From Paracoccaceae bacterium (lineage in GTDB: Bacteria > Pseudomonadota > Alphaproteobacteria > Rhodobacterales > Rhodobacteraceae): a DNA stretch of 6,825 bases. Positions 6,513 to 6,825 of this stretch are shown here, one piece after another (positions within the stretch are counted from its first letter, which is position 1; every line of letters starts with the position of its first letter). The notes beneath the pieces were generated by a model, which was not told the DNA's origin, ran no database searches, and saw only the letters and a program-made list of their open reading frames with translations. The DNA is taken from the NCBI GenBank assembly GCA_007128995.1, contig SKWJ01000459.1, forward strand, positions 1 to 6,825, read 5' to 3'. Position numbers and translations under genes: made by a program.

Positions 6513-6513
6513 C

Positions 6514-6825
6514 TCAAAGCCCGTATTGTTCGCGCGCGTAGTCGCCCAGACCGACCGCGTCGAGCTTGGCGAGGGGCGCGAGGAAGGTGACCTGGATCAC
6601 GCCCGGCGCACGCCCGATCTCGATTGCCCCGTTGACAGTGGCGCGGTTGCGCACCTCTGCTACGGTCATGTCGAGAAGGGCCGCCGCGCGCGAAAGACCA
6701 TTCACGATGGCGTCGTTGAGATTGGCCGCCGTGCCGATGACCGAGATCGGGGCCAGCGGTTCGATATCTGTTACCCCCCATTTCTCGGCAAGCCGACGCC
6801 CCTTTGCCTTCTCCGCTTCTGAGAA
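6514..6825 (-). CDS. Unrecognised protein, C-terminal fragment
   Basis: A leftward frame open from the right edge gives 103 residues and stops with TGA at 6514-6516; the true start lies outside the window. I do not recognise the family. The fragment begins FSEAEKAKGRRLAEKWGVTD, a charged helix, followed by a segment rich in small and hydrophobic residues (PLAPISVIGTAANLNDAI). A helical pair follows (NGLSRAAALLDMTVAEVRNR), then a strand-like stretch EIGRAPGVIQVTFLAP and the end YAREQYGL. There is no transmembrane segment in this part. Composition and codon use match the neighbours, and the segment looks like a conserved soluble domain rather than a chance frame. An internal GTG at 6703-6705 would give a 63-residue product, but continuous protein-like sequence upstream of it argues against that start. 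The 14-base-pair hairpin just past the stop supports a genuine gene end. Confidence 0.72.
   Translation of the reverse strand, partial: FSEAEKAKGRRLAEKWGVTDIEPLAPISVIGTAANLNDAIVNGLSRAAALLDMTVAEVRNRATVNGAIEIGRAPGVIQVTFLAPLAKLDAVGLGDYAREQYGL

Larger units (their letters stand above)
6126..6513. other. 388-base gap without a confident gene
   Basis: Between the slipin stop and the 3' end of the last gene there is no reading frame that I can support. The gap holds a repeat and inverted repeat (6168-6264), a palindrome cluster (6289-6351), a weak nested pairing AAAACC/GGTTTT (6366-6371 with 6400-6405) and a hairpin terminator (6475-6512). On the minus strand, a short open stretch reads LHPLQALRVLTDQVAAMRER and ends at a TGA around 6210. 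It looks protein-like in composition but is closed upstream by a stop, so it could be a decayed gene end. Confidence 0.6.

Noticed and set aside
6170..6781. A 203-codon minus-strand frame covering the gap and the last gene
   Set aside because: Its right half is a shifted shadow of the partial gene at 6514-6825, and its left half crosses the terminator and repeats. It has no coherent motif.

Overview
The window looks like a chromosomal segment of a GC-rich alphaproteobacterium, most likely a member of the Rhodobacterales. The basis is the strong GC bias at third codon positions, the hrcA-grpE gene order, and the character of the MutS, NfeD and slipin proteins. The assignment is inferred from protein style alone, with no database comparison. 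Most of the window is ordinary housekeeping sequence, and I do not see a coherent new defence, mobile or biosynthetic system.

Layout, left to right. (1) The last 35 codons of hrcA, the heat-shock repressor, end 17 bases before grpE, the DnaK nucleotide-exchange factor; the two look like a co-transcribed heat-shock pair. (2) A 268-base gap holds an inverted-repeat element with 25-base perfect arms. (3) mutS, the mismatch-repair ATPase, runs leftward and converges on grpE. (4) A 232-base divergent intergenic region carries a candidate sigma-70-type promoter and a small operator-like palindrome. (5) Two rightward genes form an operon: a full-length NfeD-type membrane serine protease with a C-terminal OB-fold, and its usual partner, a slipin/stomatin-type SPFH protein. 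Both are membrane proteins with roles in membrane organisation or quality control. (6) A 388-base gap without a confident gene holds a second, diverged copy of sequence from the first gap, a cluster of perfect palindromes and a strong hairpin terminator. (7) The C-terminal 103 codons of a leftward gene that I do not recognise run off the right edge.

The most interesting non-gene signal is a repeat family shared by the two large gaps, about 5.3 kb apart. Two blocks of about 25 and 41 bases recur in the same order and orientation, but are spaced about 132 bases apart in one copy and almost adjacent in the other. In both copies the sequence lies inside or beside inverted repeats, which suggests a dispersed palindromic or MITE-like family. 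Minor points of note are choices between start codons (mutS GTG, slipin second ATG), a candidate sliding-clamp-binding peptide in MutS, and a Gly/Asp-rich insertion in the NfeD protease domain.
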